NCBI GenBank assembly: GCA_020848545.1
Contig: JADLHZ010000140.1
Coordinates: forward strand, 1 to 64,000
Reading direction: 5' to 3'
DNA from: Deltaproteobacteria bacterium
Lineage (GTDB): Bacteria > Myxococcota > JADLHZ01
Length of the DNA: 64,000 nucleotides
Below, piece after piece: positions 1 through 12,627 of this stretch. The notes beneath the pieces were generated by a model, which saw only the letters and a list, made by a program, of their open reading frames with translations, did no database searches and was not told where the DNA came from. The position numbers were made by a program, and so were the translations under genes. The first letter of the stretch is position 1, and every line of letters starts with the position of its first letter.

Positions 1-123
1 ACCATGCAAGCAAAACGCCCACAGCATCGAACATCCGCCAAATTTTCAGCTCATCACCACCCCAACCCGGCGACGGCGACGGCGACGTCAACGCCTACGA
101 GCAATCTTCATGCGGTCGAAGGA

Positions 124-2094
<1,971 letters not shown>

Positions 2095-2198
2095 CTTCGT
2101 ATCCTCAAATCACGCACGTCGCATGCCCTTGGCCGAAAAAGCGCAGGGCATGTAGCACAGTGAATTCAACTCCGCCGCAAAATAACGACTCGGCGCGT

Positions 2199-4091
2199 CT
2201 ATTTTGTTCCGCTCTCCACGCCGGGATCCGCCCGTCGTCTGGGCTTCTCCTGCTTGAGCCACCGGTTCAGCTCTTTAATCCGATGCAAGAGGGCTTGCTG
2301 CTCTGCCACATCGGGCGTGCTTAGCAAAGCCTGCTTGAGCGCTGTTTTTTCGCGCTGTCTAAGATAATGCTGGAGGCTCAAAAGTACATCTTCCACCAAG
2401 CGTTCCCGGGCTTTTTCGTCCAGATCGGGGCTGCGATCTTCGGACAGGGTCCGGGAAAAGTTGCTCGCCATCGCCTCCGAGCCGAGCGCCACCCGCATGG
2501 TCGCGAAGTCGATCGCGTCAGCATCTTCGATGCAGGACGCGACGAGCCGGCGCAGCCCTTCGTGGGAAATGAGCTCCACCGCCTTCGGCAGGGCGTCCCA
2601 CGCCGCCCGGTACTTCAAGAGCTCGAGCGTCGGCGCAAACTCGAGGCTATCAGGAGGGGTGACTTTGGGCTGTTCGGGCTCGGTCACGAGCGCAGCGGAG
2701 GGAGCGTCGCCGGTCAGCTGCGCCCAACCCTGCGATGCCGGTTTCGCCTGCGATACCGGTCGATTAGCCGTGCCACCGGGACGCCCGTCAGCGTCGGTCT
2801 TGCGCCCGAAGAAGCGCCGCAACATATCCTCTTCGATGCCCAGGCGTTGGGCGGCCTCGCGCACGTAGAGATCGCGTTCGAGCCCGGCCGGGATCTTGGC
2901 CAAGAGCGGCGCCAAGTCGCCCGCCGCTTGCACCCGTCCTTCGACCGAAGGCTGCATCAGCTGCGCCGCCTGCTGGACGAAGAACTGCACCGCCGCCGGC
3001 GCCGTTTGCACTCGCTTTTCGACCGCCTCGCGCCCTTCGCGCAGCACCAAGGTGTCCGGGTCGTCGCCGTCCGGAATCGCCACGACGTACACGGAAAAAC
3101 CGTGGGCCAAGAGCAGCTCCGTCGTCTTGCGCGTGGCCCGCATGCCCGCCGCGTCGCCGTCAAAGAGCGTATAGGCCTTCTGACTCACCCGGCGCAGCAG
3201 CGGCAGATGATCCGGCGTCACGGCGGTTCCGAGCGGCGCGATCGCCTGATCGAGCCCGGCCTGGTGCAGCGCGATGACGTCCAAGTACCCTTCGCAGAGC
3301 CAGGCGCCGCCCTTGCGCGCGATCGAGTTCTTCGCTTTCGAATAACCATAGAGCAGCCGGCTCTTCTTGAAGATCGGCGACTCTGGCGAGTTCAGATACT
3401 TCGCCGCCTTCGCGTCCGGATCGAGCACGCGGCCGCCGAAGCCGGCGATGCGATCCTTCTCGTCGTAGATCGGGAACATCACGCGATCGAAAAACCTGAG
3501 GTACATCGACTTATCGTCACGCTCGCCGACCACGCCGAGCTCGACCGCCGCGGCGACCGGCACCCGCTTCGCTTCCAAGTACGCGATCAGCGAGTCGGCG
3601 CGGCGCGGCGCGTAGCCCATCGCGAACGTTTTTGCTGTCTCTTCCGTGATGCCGCGCTTCTCGACATAGGCGCGGGCGTGCTTGGCGTCGCCGCTGTTCC
3701 ACAGCTGGTGCACGAAGAACTGATTGACGTAGTCGTTGACCTTGTAGAGCCACTCGCGCTTCTCGCGGGCCTGCTTCTCTTCCGGCGCTTCTTGGTGCTC
3801 GACGATCTCGATGCCGAGCTCTTTGGCGAGATCGCGCACGACCGTGGGAAACGGCTGGTGCTCCGTCTCCATGATGAACTTGAAGACGTCGCCCGACGCT
3901 TGGCAGCCGAAGCAATGGTAGAAGCCGCGATCGGGCATCACGTTGAACGACGGCGAGCGCTCGTTGTGAAACGGACAGAGGCCCACCCACGAGCGGCCGG
4001 TGCGCTTCAGCTGCACGCGCTTGCCGATGATCGCCAAGATGTCCGCCCGGTCGCGGACCTGCTCGATCTTGTCTTCGGCGATAGTGCCCAC
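2199..4091 (-). CDS. dnaG: DNA primase DnaG
   Basis: Primase (630 aa) that synthesises RNA primers at the replication fork. The N-terminal zinc-ribbon shows CPFHNERSPSF followed by HCFGC. The TOPRIM catalytic core shows the Glu motif in CEGYLDVIALHQAG and the acidic motif FDGDAAG. The C-terminal ~200 residues (helicase-interacting part) are divergent, which is normal for the family. It lies 10 bp after yqeY and about 100 bp before rpoD on the same strand. The ATG start gives a natural N-terminus just before the VRDRADI helix typical of DnaG. Confidence 0.98.
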   Translation of the reverse strand: MGTIAEDKIEQVRDRADILAIIGKRVQLKRTGRSWVGLCPFHNERSPSFNVMPDRGFYHCFGCQASGDVFKFIMETEHQPFPTVVRDLAKELGIEIVEHQEAPEEKQAREKREWLYKVNDYVNQFFVHQLWNSGDAKHARAYVEKRGITEETAKTFAMGYAPRRADSLIAYLEAKRVPVAAAVELGVVGERDDKSMYLRFFDRVMFPIYDEKDRIAGFGGRVLDPDAKAAKYLNSPESPIFKKSRLLYGYSKAKNSIARKGGAWLCEGYLDVIALHQAGLDQAIAPLGTAVTPDHLPLLRRVSQKAYTLFDGDAAGMRATRKTTELLLAHGFSVYVVAIPDGDDPDTLVLREGREAVEKRVQTAPAAVQFFVQQAAQLMQPSVEGRVQAAGDLAPLLAKIPAGLERDLYVREAAQRLGIEEDMLRRFFGRKTDADGRPGGTANRPVSQAKPASQGWAQLTGDAPSAALVTEPEQPKVTPPDSLEFAPTLELLKYRAAWDALPKAVELISHEGLRRLVASCIEDADAIDFATMRVALGSEAMASNFSRTLSEDRSPDLDEKARERLVEDVLLSLQHYLRQREKTALKQALLSTPDVAEQQALLHRIKELNRWLKQEKPRRRADPGVESGTK

Positions 4092-4101
4092 GTTTCGGCG
4101 C

Positions 4102-4557
4102 TTACTTCCCGAGCTGCTCGAGCTTCGCCTTCACGCGCTCGCTGACGACCTTGCCGTCGGCGCGACCCTTCGTTTGATCGGTGATCGCCTTCATCACCTT
4201 GCCCATATCCTTCGGGCCGGCGGCGCCAACCGTGGTGATCGCTTGGCCGATGATCCCGTCGAGCTCGGAATCACTGAGCGCGGCCGGCAAAAACGACTGC
4301 ACGATCGCGAGCTCGGCGGTTTGGCTGTCGACGACGTCCTGCCGTCCGCCTGCCTTCGCCTGCGCGAGGGTCTCTTCCCACTGCTTCTTGATCGTGCTGC
4401 AGATGGCGATCATCTCGGTGTCATCGAGCGTCTTCTTCAGATCGATCTCTTTGTTCCTGACCGCGCTCTTGATCATGCGCAGGGCCGAGAGCTTCACGGT
4501 CTCCTTGGCGAGCATCGCGGCTTTCAGGTCGGCGTCGAGGCGTTCACGCAGGGCCAT
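4102..4557 (-). CDS. GatB/YqeY domain protein
   Basis: A 151-aa YqeY-family protein related to the tail domain of the amidotransferase subunit GatB, which contacts tRNA. Family signatures seen are the N-terminal LRERLDADLKAAMLAK, LSALRMIKSAVRN, the central FLPAALSDSELD and a C-terminal GKVMKAITDQTKGRADG. It is the first gene of the yqeY-dnaG-rpoD block. The start is supported by a purine-rich GGAGGCTCCC segment shortly upstream on the minus strand. The precise role of free-standing YqeY proteins is not settled; a link to tRNA or translation is inferred from homology. Confidence 0.95.
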   Translation of the reverse strand: MALRERLDADLKAAMLAKETVKLSALRMIKSAVRNKEIDLKKTLDDTEMIAICSTIKKQWEETLAQAKAGGRQDVVDSQTAELAIVQSFLPAALSDSELDGIIGQAITTVGAAGPKDMGKVMKAITDQTKGRADGKVVSERVKAKLEQLGK

Positions 4558-4610
4558 AGGGAGCCTCCAAAAGGCGCGGGCTATAACGATGTCGCCTCGA
4601 AGGTGTCAAA

Positions 4611-4660
4611 CCAAGTGTCCAATAGTTGGACAAATAAAAGGTCCCTGGGACCTTTTTTTA
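4611..4660 (-). terminator. Tandem hairpins, probable intrinsic terminator
   Basis: Two inverted repeats sit side by side: GTCCAATAGTTGGAC (4617-4631, perfect 6-bp arms) and AAAAGGTCCCTGGGACCTTTT (about 4637-4657). On the minus strand the second hairpin directly follows the stop codon of the PPDK-like gene and runs into TTTTATTTG, as expected for a Rho-independent terminator insulating yqeY-dnaG-rpoD. A seven-T run also follows the stem on the plus strand, so it may be bidirectional. The GGTCCC/GGGACC arms recur elsewhere in the window. Confidence 0.6.
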
Positions 4661-7066
4661 GTAGCTGTGGGCGAAGATTTCCTGCTGCCCGTGCTCCACC
4701 CGGACGAAGCCTTCGCGGATCTTCTTTTGATCCGGGTCCATGCCTTGGTGCCCAGTGTTGGCCATGCACCAAAGGAGCGCCTTCTCGGTGGCGAAGCGGA
4801 AGCCGAGGCCCTCGGGAAACTGGCCGTAGATGATGCGGATCCATTGCTGCGACGCGGCGATCTCGGGGGTGATAGCCGAGAAGAAGGCGGCGTCGTTGCC
4901 GGCCGGGATGAAGCCGGCTTCGCCCGGGTTGGCGGCGACGATCTCGTCCCACTTCTTCGAATGCTGCGGGTGCTCGCCGCGCACCTTGCGCAAGCTGTTC
5001 ATCACGCGATCGGCGAGCACGCGCGACGTGGCGGCGGGCGCAGGCTTCGGCGTCGACGGAACGCTCGCCGCCTCGACGCGCGCGGCGACCGCGGACTTCA
5101 CCGGCGCCGTCGTCTCTTGCGAGATGGCGCCGGCGAGGATCCAGCTCGACGCGATCGCCGACACGGCCACGCTCGCGGCGTCGACCTTCGCTTCGTTCTG
5201 CAAAAAGCGCAGCGACGCCTCATCGCTCGCCTGCGCGCCGCACAACGATACCGGCAGATCCGGCTTCGCCGCGCGGCCCTGCGACACGGCGATGTGGATC
5301 ATCTTTCCGACCGTCGAAAGCTCGAGCGATCGAAAGGGATCGCCGTGCCTGCGTGCGGGCAGCCGCGCCGCGTCGTCGCGGGAGATGCCGAGCGTCATCT
5401 GCGTCAGATCGTTCGAGCCGATACAGAAGTCGTCGCAGCGCTCGGCGAGCTCGTAGGCGTTGAGCGCAGCGGCCGGCGTCTCGATCATGCACGCGAGGCG
5501 ACTCGCCGGCGCCTGCACGCCTTCGGCCGCGAGCTTCTTTCGCACGCCGTCGATCATTGTTTTCGCCGCGTCGAGCTCGTCGACGGCGCTCACCATCGGA
5601 ACGATGATCGTCAGCTTCGACGCCTTGCCGGTCTCGGCCTCGAACTTCGCCGCGGCGCGCAGCATCGCTTCGATCTGTGTCTCGTAGATGTCGGGCCGCG
5701 CGATACCCAAGCGAATGCCGCGCAGGCCGAGCATAGGGTTCACTTCGCGCTCTTTCTCGATGCGGGCGCTGAGCGTCTGCGCCGAGGTGCCGAGGGCTTT
5801 GGCGAGCGCCTGCGTCTCGGCGGCGTCGTGCGGCATGAACTCGTGCGCCGGCGGATCGAGCAAGCGGATCTTCAGCGTGCCGCCGTCTGCCGCGTCGAAG
5901 AGCGCCTTGAAGTCGTCGTACGATCGGCGGGCGAGATCGGCGCTGGCCGATGCGTCGCCGGGCGCGAGCAGCACGCGTTGCAGAATCTGTCGCGCGTCAT
6001 TTTCGAGGAACATGTGCTCGCTGCGGGCGAGGCCCACGCCAAGGGCGCCCTTCCTCTTCGCCTCGCGCACCTGCTCGGGCGTGTCCGCGTTGGCGAAGAT
6101 GCGCACCTTCGCGCCCCGCTTCGCTTCCTCGACGAGCGCTTGCACCTCGGGCCGTTCGCTCGCAGCAATCACCGTCCGCGCGCCGTCGTAGATCGCGCCG
6201 GATGAGCCATCGACCGAGATCGCGTCGCCGGCCTTCATCGTTCGCGCGCCGATGATCAGCGCGTCGACGCCGAGCGACGCGCCCTGCACGCCGCCGAAGT
6301 TCACGCCTGGCACGCCGCGTTCGCGCGCGACCACGGCCGCGTGCGCGCTGTAGCCGCCGCGAAAGGTGACGATCGCGGCGACGTTGCCAAGGCCGGTCGT
6401 TTCATCCGGGCGCAGCTCGTCTTTCACGAGCACGACCTTCTTGCCGGTGGCGGCGAGCGTCGTCGCTTGGTCGAGATCGAAGGCGATGACACCGCTCGCG
6501 CCGCCGGGCGAAACGCCGAGGCCGCTGGCGAGCGCTTTGTCCCCTGCTGCGAGCTGCAACACCGGACGCGTCGAGGCGAGCAGATCTGCGATCGACGCCT
6601 TCGCTTCGGTCTTCGGCGCCGGTGGAAGCACGGGAGCTACCGCCACACCGGGCGCGATCGCCGCCGGCACCTGGTGCGAGTAGATGTAGCCTTCGCGAAT
6701 GAAGCGCGCGCCACCGTCGGCGTCGGCGCCGAGCTCTTGATGATGGATGTCGGTGCCGCGAAACTGCGGCGCGTTCTCGGTGTCGACCCAGCGCAAGACG
6801 GCCGTGCGACCTTCGTACAAAGCGACTACGCGCAGGGCCCGGCTGTCGCGCGGGAGCTTCTGCAGGTCCTCGTCGGTGCGAATCTCCCCGGCGCGGCCCT
6901 TCGGTCCCAACGCCTTCAGAAGATCCGGCCACGCAAAGCCCGCGGTCGAGCGATCGTTGGCGCTCCTGCGGCGTTCGAGCGACTTGAACAGCGCGTCGAC
7001 GAGACTCGTGCTCGCGGCGGGCGTCTGAGTGACAGAGGCTGTGGCTCCGATACGCGCGATCGTCAT
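4658..7066 (-). CDS. PPDK-like PEP-utilising protein lacking the ATP-grasp domain
   Basis: An 802-aa protein resembling the second half of pyruvate phosphate dikinase. Residues 1-145 match nothing I recognise. A phosphohistidine domain follows with GGYSAHAAVVARERG (His about residue 242). The PEP/pyruvate TIM barrel shows LGVGLARSEHMF, RLLDPPAHEF (~401-410), NPMLGLRGIRLG, MIETPAA, SNDLTQ and SLCGAQASD, whose Cys (~609) fits the catalytic cysteine of PPDK. The N-terminal ATP-grasp domain of true PPDK is absent. Residues ~650-802 form an unknown extension with an Ala/Pro-rich hinge. It may take phosphate from a partner or serve regulation; the substrate is unknown. A hairpin terminator follows the stop. 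Confidence 0.85.
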   Translation of the reverse strand: MTIARIGATASVTQTPAASTSLVDALFKSLERRRSANDRSTAGFAWPDLLKALGPKGRAGEIRTDEDLQKLPRDSRALRVVALYEGRTAVLRWVDTENAPQFRGTDIHHQELGADADGGARFIREGYIYSHQVPAAIAPGVAVAPVLPPAPKTEAKASIADLLASTRPVLQLAAGDKALASGLGVSPGGASGVIAFDLDQATTLAATGKKVVLVKDELRPDETTGLGNVAAIVTFRGGYSAHAAVVARERGVPGVNFGGVQGASLGVDALIIGARTMKAGDAISVDGSSGAIYDGARTVIAASERPEVQALVEEAKRGAKVRIFANADTPEQVREAKRKGALGVGLARSEHMFLENDARQILQRVLLAPGDASASADLARRSYDDFKALFDAADGGTLKIRLLDPPAHEFMPHDAAETQALAKALGTSAQTLSARIEKEREVNPMLGLRGIRLGIARPDIYETQIEAMLRAAAKFEAETGKASKLTIIVPMVSAVDELDAAKTMIDGVRKKLAAEGVQAPASRLACMIETPAAALNAYELAERCDDFCIGSNDLTQMTLGISRDDAARLPARRHGDPFRSLELSTVGKMIHIAVSQGRAAKPDLPVSLCGAQASDEASLRFLQNEAKVDAASVAVSAIASSWILAGAISQETTAPVKSAVAARVEAASVPSTPKPAPAATSRVLADRVMNSLRKVRGEHPQHSKKWDEIVAANPGEAGFIPAGNDAAFFSAITPEIAASQQWIRIIYGQFPEGLGFRFATEKALLWCMANTGHQGMDPDQKKIREGFVRVEHGQQEIFAHSY

Positions 7067-7157
7067 CCTATGTGCCTTCCTGGGGAGGCACTCCTGGTGA
7101 CTTCGGTTATCGGGGTGCTGACGGAGCGAAGTGCGTTCGAAAAGGCGCGCTGGACCT

Positions 7158-8021
7158 CTAGAAGATGCCCGGCGTGCCGCCGCTGGTGCCGCCGCCGCTG
7201 CCCTTCGTCAGGTTTTGACCCTTGAAGTTCGCCGCGGTCCTCGCCTGTTCGAGGCCTTCGTTGCGCGACGTCAACGATTCGAGCTGTTTCGTCGTTGCCT
7301 GAGTGTCCGCGACGCGCAACATCCCGCGCAGGAGCGCCGACGGATCGGCGTCCATCCCGTGCAAGCGGCGCGACGCGTCTGCGAGCACGGCGGCGCTGTT
7401 TTCACCGATCGGCACCGCGCTGTCCATTCTCAGCGCCGCAGCGGTGGATTCGAGCTTCTCCGTGCCCTCGCCGAACTTCTCTTTGAACTTCGCCACCATC
7501 GCGGCCGACATCTTTGCGTTGTTCTCTTCGCTGCCGTTCTTCGCGTTGGCCTCGGCGCGCTCCATGATCTTCTGCGCTTCCGAAAGCTTCTTCTGATTGA
7601 AGTCCGACTCCGAAAACACCTTCTCGCCGATGGCGCCGAGGTTGTTCGTCGCTTCGATGCTCTCGAGCTCCGCCATGTCGGCGATGCCCATGCGGAAGCT
7701 GATGGCGCCGATGAGGCCTTCGGGCGAAAAAAGATTCGACTGCGGCTTGCCGTCATCGCCCGTGGTCACGAGGCGGCGGCCCGTTTCGCCCAAGCGCGCG
7801 GCCGCGTCGGCGTCGTCGACCAGCGCCGACTCCAACGGGATCATCAGCTTCTTGCCGGTGGACACCGCGTTCAGGGCGTCCTTATTCATGAAGTCGGTGT
7901 TCTTGTTCTGGAACTCGAAGTTGTTCAGAACCTTCTTGGTCTCGGGGCCTTTGGTCTTGCCGGTCTGCTGCGACTGGACTTGGCCAGGGACTACTCTGTT
8001 CTTGATGCCGCCGTCGTTCAT
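7158..8021 (-). CDS. Hypothetical helical protein
   Basis: A 287-aa soluble protein with no family I recognise. It has no signal peptide and no membrane segment. The composition is Ala/Glu/Lys-rich and mostly helical through the middle (KLSEAQKIMERAEANAK, KMSAAMVAKFKEKFGEG). The tail is Gly-rich (KGSGGGTSGGTPGIF), suggesting a flexible end. The ATG is preceded on the minus strand by a strong GAGGAGAATGCG ribosome-binding site. It lies about 90 bp upstream of the PPDK-like gene on the same strand, so co-transcription is plausible, though that does not reveal its function. Confidence 0.8.
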   Translation of the reverse strand: MNDGGIKNRVVPGQVQSQQTGKTKGPETKKVLNNFEFQNKNTDFMNKDALNAVSTGKKLMIPLESALVDDADAAARLGETGRRLVTTGDDGKPQSNLFSPEGLIGAISFRMGIADMAELESIEATNNLGAIGEKVFSESDFNQKKLSEAQKIMERAEANAKNGSEENNAKMSAAMVAKFKEKFGEGTEKLESTAAALRMDSAVPIGENSAAVLADASRRLHGMDADPSALLRGMLRVADTQATTKQLESLTSRNEGLEQARTAANFKGQNLTKGSGGGTSGGTPGIF

Positions 8022-8144
8022 CGCATTCTCCTCGCTCTTCTTTCCTTGGGCGCCAGCGCGAAAAACACGCGTCCCATCTCGACTTACAGCTCAGCTAGGC
8101 AAGCTGGTTGATGAAGTATAGCGCCGCCGGACCAAGCTAGCCAG

Positions 8145-9401
8145 CTACTCGGAAAAGCGAGTGATTTCAGCACCTAGGCCGGCGAGCTTCTTCTCCAACG
8201 CCGCATAACCCCGGTCCAAGTGATAGATCCGGCGCACCACGGTCTCGCCCTCGGCCACGAGCCCGGACAGCACGAGCGACGCCGACGCCCGCAGATCCGT
8301 GGCCATCACGGTCGCGCCCATCAACTTCTCGACGCCGCGCACCACGGCGACATTGCCGTCGATCGTGATGTCGGCGCCGAGGCGGGTCATCTCCGGCACG
8401 TGCATGTAACGATTTTCGAACACGGTTTCGCGCACGACGGAAGATCCCTCGGCGACGGCCATCGCCGCCATGAGCTGCGCCTGCATGTCGGTGGCAAAGC
8501 CGGGATACGGCGCGGTCGTGAAGTCGATCGCCTTCAGCCGCTTCGGGCCGATCACGCGATAGCCGCCGGCCTCTTGCGTGAGCTTGGCGCCGGCGTCGCG
8601 CAGCTTGTCGGCCACGGCGCCTAAGTGCGAGAGCACGCCGCCTTCGACGAGCACGTCGCCGCCGCTCATCGCCGCGGCCGCCGCGAAGGTGCCGGCCTCG
8701 ATGCGATCCGGCATCACGGCGTGCTTCATCGGCGAGAGACCTTCGCGCCCGACGACGCGAATGTCGGTCGTGCCGTCGCCTTCGATCTCGGCGCCCATCG
8801 AGCGCAAGGCATTGGCGAGATCGACGACCTCCGGTTCGAGCGCCGCGTTGCGCAGGACCGTTTCGCCCCGGGCGAGGACCGCAGCCATCAGCACGTTCTC
8901 GGTACCCGTCACGGTGTTCACGTCGAAGATGAATGTCGTGCCCTTCAGCCGCGACGCCTTCGCTTCGACGTAGCCGTGGACGAGCGTGATGTCCGCTCCG
9001 AGCGCGGTCAGCCCCTTCAAGTGCTGATCGATCGGCCGCGCGCCGATCGCGCAACCGCCGGGCAGCGACACGCGGCATTGGCCGTAGCGTGCGAGCAGCG
9101 GCCCGAGCACGAGCACGCTGGCGCGCATCGTCCGCACGAGATCGTAGGGCGCCTCGAAGTCCTTCAGCTTGTCCGTCGCGATGCGCAGGACGCCCTTCTC
9201 ACGCTTGTCGACCTCGGCGCCCATCATCGCGAGCAGCTTGGCCATCGTGTCGACGTCGGCGAGCGCCGGCATGTTGGTGATCGTGTTTTCGCCCTCGGCG
9301 AGCAGCGTGGCGGCGATGATCGGCAGCGCCGCGTTCTTCGCGCCGCCAACGCGCACGCTGCCTTTGAGCGCCTTGCCGCCTTTGATCTTCAGTGCGTCCA
9401 T
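8145..9401 (-). CDS. murA: UDP-N-acetylglucosamine 1-carboxyvinyltransferase MurA
   Basis: First committed step of peptidoglycan synthesis, transferring enolpyruvate from PEP to UDP-GlcNAc in the cytoplasm (418 aa). It starts MDALKIKGG and shows the substrate-binding [10 protein letters not shown], the active-site loop [15 protein letters not shown] with the catalytic Cys that fosfomycin alkylates, and late motifs [14 protein letters not shown] and RAGAS-like LRASASLVL. The frame stays open 165 bp upstream into prmC, but the ATG at 9401 lies 4 bp after the prmC stop, has AAGGGG upstream and gives the standard N-terminus. Last gene of rpmE-prfA-prmC-murA. Confidence 0.97.
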   Translation of the reverse strand: MDALKIKGGKALKGSVRVGGAKNAALPIIAATLLAEGENTITNMPALADVDTMAKLLAMMGAEVDKREKGVLRIATDKLKDFEAPYDLVRTMRASVLVLGPLLARYGQCRVSLPGGCAIGARPIDQHLKGLTALGADITLVHGYVEAKASRLKGTTFIFDVNTVTGTENVLMAAVLARGETVLRNAALEPEVVDLANALRSMGAEIEGDGTTDIRVVGREGLSPMKHAVMPDRIEAGTFAAAAAMSGGDVLVEGGVLSHLGAVADKLRDAGAKLTQEAGGYRVIGPKRLKAIDFTTAPYPGFATDMQAQLMAAMAVAEGSSVVRETVFENRYMHVPEMTRLGADITIDGNVAVVRGVEKLMGATVMATDLRASASLVLSGLVAEGETVVRRIYHLDRGYAALEKKLAGLGAEITRFSE

Positions 9402-9405
9402 CGCT

Positions 9406-10269
9406 TCAGGACCCCTTGGTTTTGGCTTCGAATAGGCGATCGATTCCGGCAGCGTCCTGGTGATCATGGATGCCTTCGAAACCGAGCTCGCGGGCAATTC
9501 TACAGATGGCTTCGCCTTGGCCCTTGCCGTGCTCGACGAGCAGCGTCCCACCCGGCGAGAGCACACCGCGCGCGTCCTGCAAGATCGTGCGGATCGCCGC
9601 GAGGCCGTCTGCGCCTGCGAACAACGCCACGTGCGGCTCGAACGCCTTCACATCGGGATCGAGCACGGCGTCGTTCTCGACGTACGGCGGATTCGTCGCG
9701 ATCAAAGAGAAGCGTTCGCCAAGGAAAGGCTCGAAGAAGCGGCCTTCGCGAAACGTCACACGCTCAGCGAGCCCGAGCGCCGCAGCGTTCTCCCGCGCGA
9801 CCGCGAGCGCATCGGCGCTGACGTCGGTGGCGAGCGCCGTCGCTGCGGGCAGCGCCTTCAGCAACGCGAGGGCGATCGCGCCGGAGCCGGTGCCGAGATC
9901 GGCAAAGCGCGACGGCTGCAACGCCCGTGCACGCTCGACGATCATCTCGGTCTCCGGCCGCGGGATCAGCACGCGCTTGTCCACCTTCAGGTCGATCTCG
10001 TGAAAGCCCTTCGCGCCGGTAATGTACGCGACGGGCTCGCGCGCCGCCCGCCGTTTGACGAGCGCACGAAAAGCGTCGAGCTCGGCTTGCTGCAGCGGCC
10101 TGTCGTAGCCTGTGTAGAGGTGCAAGCGAGGCAAGTTGAGGACGTGCGCGAGCAGCACCTCGGCGTCCAAGCGCGCGCTGTCGATGCCCTTCTGCTTGAA
10201 GAACGGCGCGGTCCATTCGAGCAGACGCCCGACGGTCCAGCGCTCCGGGCTGCGAGGCGGAGACGACAT
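9406..10269 (-). CDS. prmC: Release-factor glutamine N5-methyltransferase PrmC
   Basis: SAM-dependent enzyme (287 aa) that methylates the Gln of the GGQ motif of peptide release factors. It has the N-terminal helical substrate domain ([10 protein letters not shown]), the SAM-binding [13 protein letters not shown] and the catalytic NPPY motif in [20 protein letters not shown] is also typical. It sits directly downstream of prfA, which encodes its substrate, and 4 bp upstream of murA. This coupling of the modifying enzyme with its target is widespread in bacteria. Confidence 0.97.
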   Translation of the reverse strand: MSSPPRSPERWTVGRLLEWTAPFFKQKGIDSARLDAEVLLAHVLNLPRLHLYTGYDRPLQQAELDAFRALVKRRAAREPVAYITGAKGFHEIDLKVDKRVLIPRPETEMIVERARALQPSRFADLGTGSGAIALALLKALPAATALATDVSADALAVARENAAALGLAERVTFREGRFFEPFLGERFSLIATNPPYVENDAVLDPDVKAFEPHVALFAGADGLAAIRTILQDARGVLSPGGTLLVEHGKGQGEAICRIARELGFEGIHDHQDAAGIDRLFEAKTKGS

Positions 10270-10335
10270 TTTATCGCAGCCCTTCGCGCTGTTCTAAGTG
10301 GGCGACTCCGCAAGCTCCGTCACCACACGTCTCGC

Positions 10336-11406
<1,071 letters not shown>

Positions 11407-11430
11407 GGGCGTTCACCCGAGCACGGTGGC

Positions 11431-11634
11431 TCAGGAGGTGCGGCCGTACTTCTTGTTGAAGCGATCGACGCGGCCTTCGGCGTCGACGAGCTTCTGCTTG
11501 CCGGTGAAGAACGGGTGGCACGCCGAGCAGATGTCGACGCGGAAATCACCGCGGGTCGAGCGCGTTTCGATGACGTTGCCGCACGAGCACTGAATGCGGG
11601 CGGCGACGTAGTTCGGGTGGATGCCTTCTTTCAT
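11431..11634 (-). CDS. rpmE: 50S ribosomal protein L31
   Basis: A 67-aa L31 of the zinc-binding (C+) type. It starts MKEGIHPNY and carries CSCGN and [13 protein letters not shown], supplying the metal-binding cysteines, and ends with VDRFNKKYG. It is the first gene of the rpmE-prfA-prmC-murA block. The upstream gap on the minus strand contains CCAGGGACCGTGAGGACACC just before the ATG, one of several GGGACC-type sequences in the window. Keeping the Cys residues suggests the zinc-replete form. Confidence 0.97.
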   Translation of the reverse strand: MKEGIHPNYVAARIQCSCGNVIETRSTRGDFRVDICSACHPFFTGKQKLVDAEGRVDRFNKKYGRTS

Positions 11635-11912
11635 GGTGTCCTCACGGTCCCTGGTGGGCGACGGGCGTTCCTTGCTTGGATGCGGGACCGCGCCTCAGGG
11701 AGCGCGGCACCATAGGGATCTCGCTGCGATCGGTCAAGAGTCCGTGCCATTCTAGGAAGTTGCCGACTTTTCCACAGCTTTCTTACGACCTGTGCCCAAA
11801 AATGAGCGACGCTTTAGTAAGCAATCTCCGCTTGCGCGGTTCGATAATGGGGGCGTGGCAAATGACTGGACGCCACAAATGACGGGTCTCCGGAAGTAAG
11901 GGCTTAAATTGC

Positions 11913-12203
11913 ATGTCGGATCTCGAAAAAGACGGCTTGGCTTTGATCGCGATGCTCGAGGCCCTGATCGAAGCGGACCTGGTGAAGACAATCATGAACA
12001 TGCCGCACCTGACCCTCGCTGAGCGTCGGATCGCGCTTGGGCGTGCGTTGAAAAAGGGCATCGTTCAGGAGCTCGCCAAGCAGCTCGTCAACGAAGAGGC
12101 ATCGATCGCCGCGATCGAGGGCAAGAACATCTCGGACGCGCTCGCCGAAGCGTTGATCGCCTCGCACGCGGTGCCGTCGTTCGGTCCGTTGCCGGTCTCG
12201 TGA
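11913..12203 (+). CDS. Small hypothetical protein
   Basis: A 96-aa acidic protein predicted to be all-helical, with hydrophobic heptad-like spacing (LALIAMLEALIEADLVKTIM). No signal peptide, Cys pairs or known motif. The start codon is weakly supported: GGAAGTAAGGGC lies somewhat far upstream. High GC3 on this strand argues for coding. Its TGA stop is immediately followed by the reverse-strand stop of the convergent Nudix gene, forming TGATCA. Function unknown. Confidence 0.7.
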   Translation: MSDLEKDGLALIAMLEALIEADLVKTIMNMPHLTLAERRIALGRALKKGIVQELAKQLVNEEASIAAIEGKNISDALAEALIASHAVPSFGPLPVS

Positions 12204-12602
12204 TCACTTCCCCTTGAGCAGCTTGTCGACCGTGTCTTGGTCGGCGCCCGGGAACTCGTACTCGGCGAACTCTTCGCGCGACACCCAACGATAGTCGTGC
12301 ACCTTGATCGGCCGAATGTGCGGGCGCACGAGGCGACAGGTATAGGTGGCAAGCTCGATGAAGTAGCGCTCGTACTCGCGCGTGACCTCGAAGATCTTGT
12401 CGCCAACCTCGATCTCGATCTCCATCTCTTCGGAGAGCTCGCGCACGAGCGCGTCTTTGTCGCTCTCGCCGTGCTCGACGCGGCCGCCCGGGAATTCCCA
12501 GAGCAAGGGCAGCGTCGCTTCCGGGCGGCGTTGGGTGATGAGAAAACGCGCGTTCTGCTCCACGAGCGCCGCGACGACTCTGACGATTGGCTTTGCGACC
12601 AC
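12204..12602 (-). CDS. Nudix hydrolase (MutT-like)
   Basis: A 132-aa Nudix protein. The Nudix box GX5EX7REUXEEXGU is seen as GGRVEHGESDKDALVRELSEEM with adjacent EIEIEVG, so the metal-binding Glu residues are present. The N-terminal FLITQRRPEATLPLLWEFPGG is typical of MutT/8-oxo-dGTP pyrophosphatases, which clean oxidised nucleotides; CTP pyrophosphohydrolase NudG is an alternative. The C-terminal YRWVSREEFAEYEFPGAD is also characteristic. It converges on the 96-aa gene with stop codons directly abutting. Confidence 0.92.
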   Translation of the reverse strand: MVAKPIVRVVAALVEQNARFLITQRRPEATLPLLWEFPGGRVEHGESDKDALVRELSEEMEIEIEVGDKIFEVTREYERYFIELATYTCRLVRPHIRPIKVHDYRWVSREEFAEYEFPGADQDTVDKLLKGK

Positions 12603-12627
12603 GTTCGTTCCTCTTTCTTCGTTCGCG

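Noticed and set aside
4181-6205. Plus-strand 674-codon open frame opposite the PPDK-like gene
   Set aside because: Composition is a mirror of the minus-strand gene and shows no family; also crosses yqeY and the terminator.
9402-9566. N-terminal extension of murA
   Set aside because: It lies inside prmC; the ATG at 9401 with AAGGGG upstream gives the family N-terminus.
11752-12167. Minus-strand frames upstream of the 96-aa gene
   Set aside because: Overlap each other, lack motifs and oppose a frame with better codon bias.
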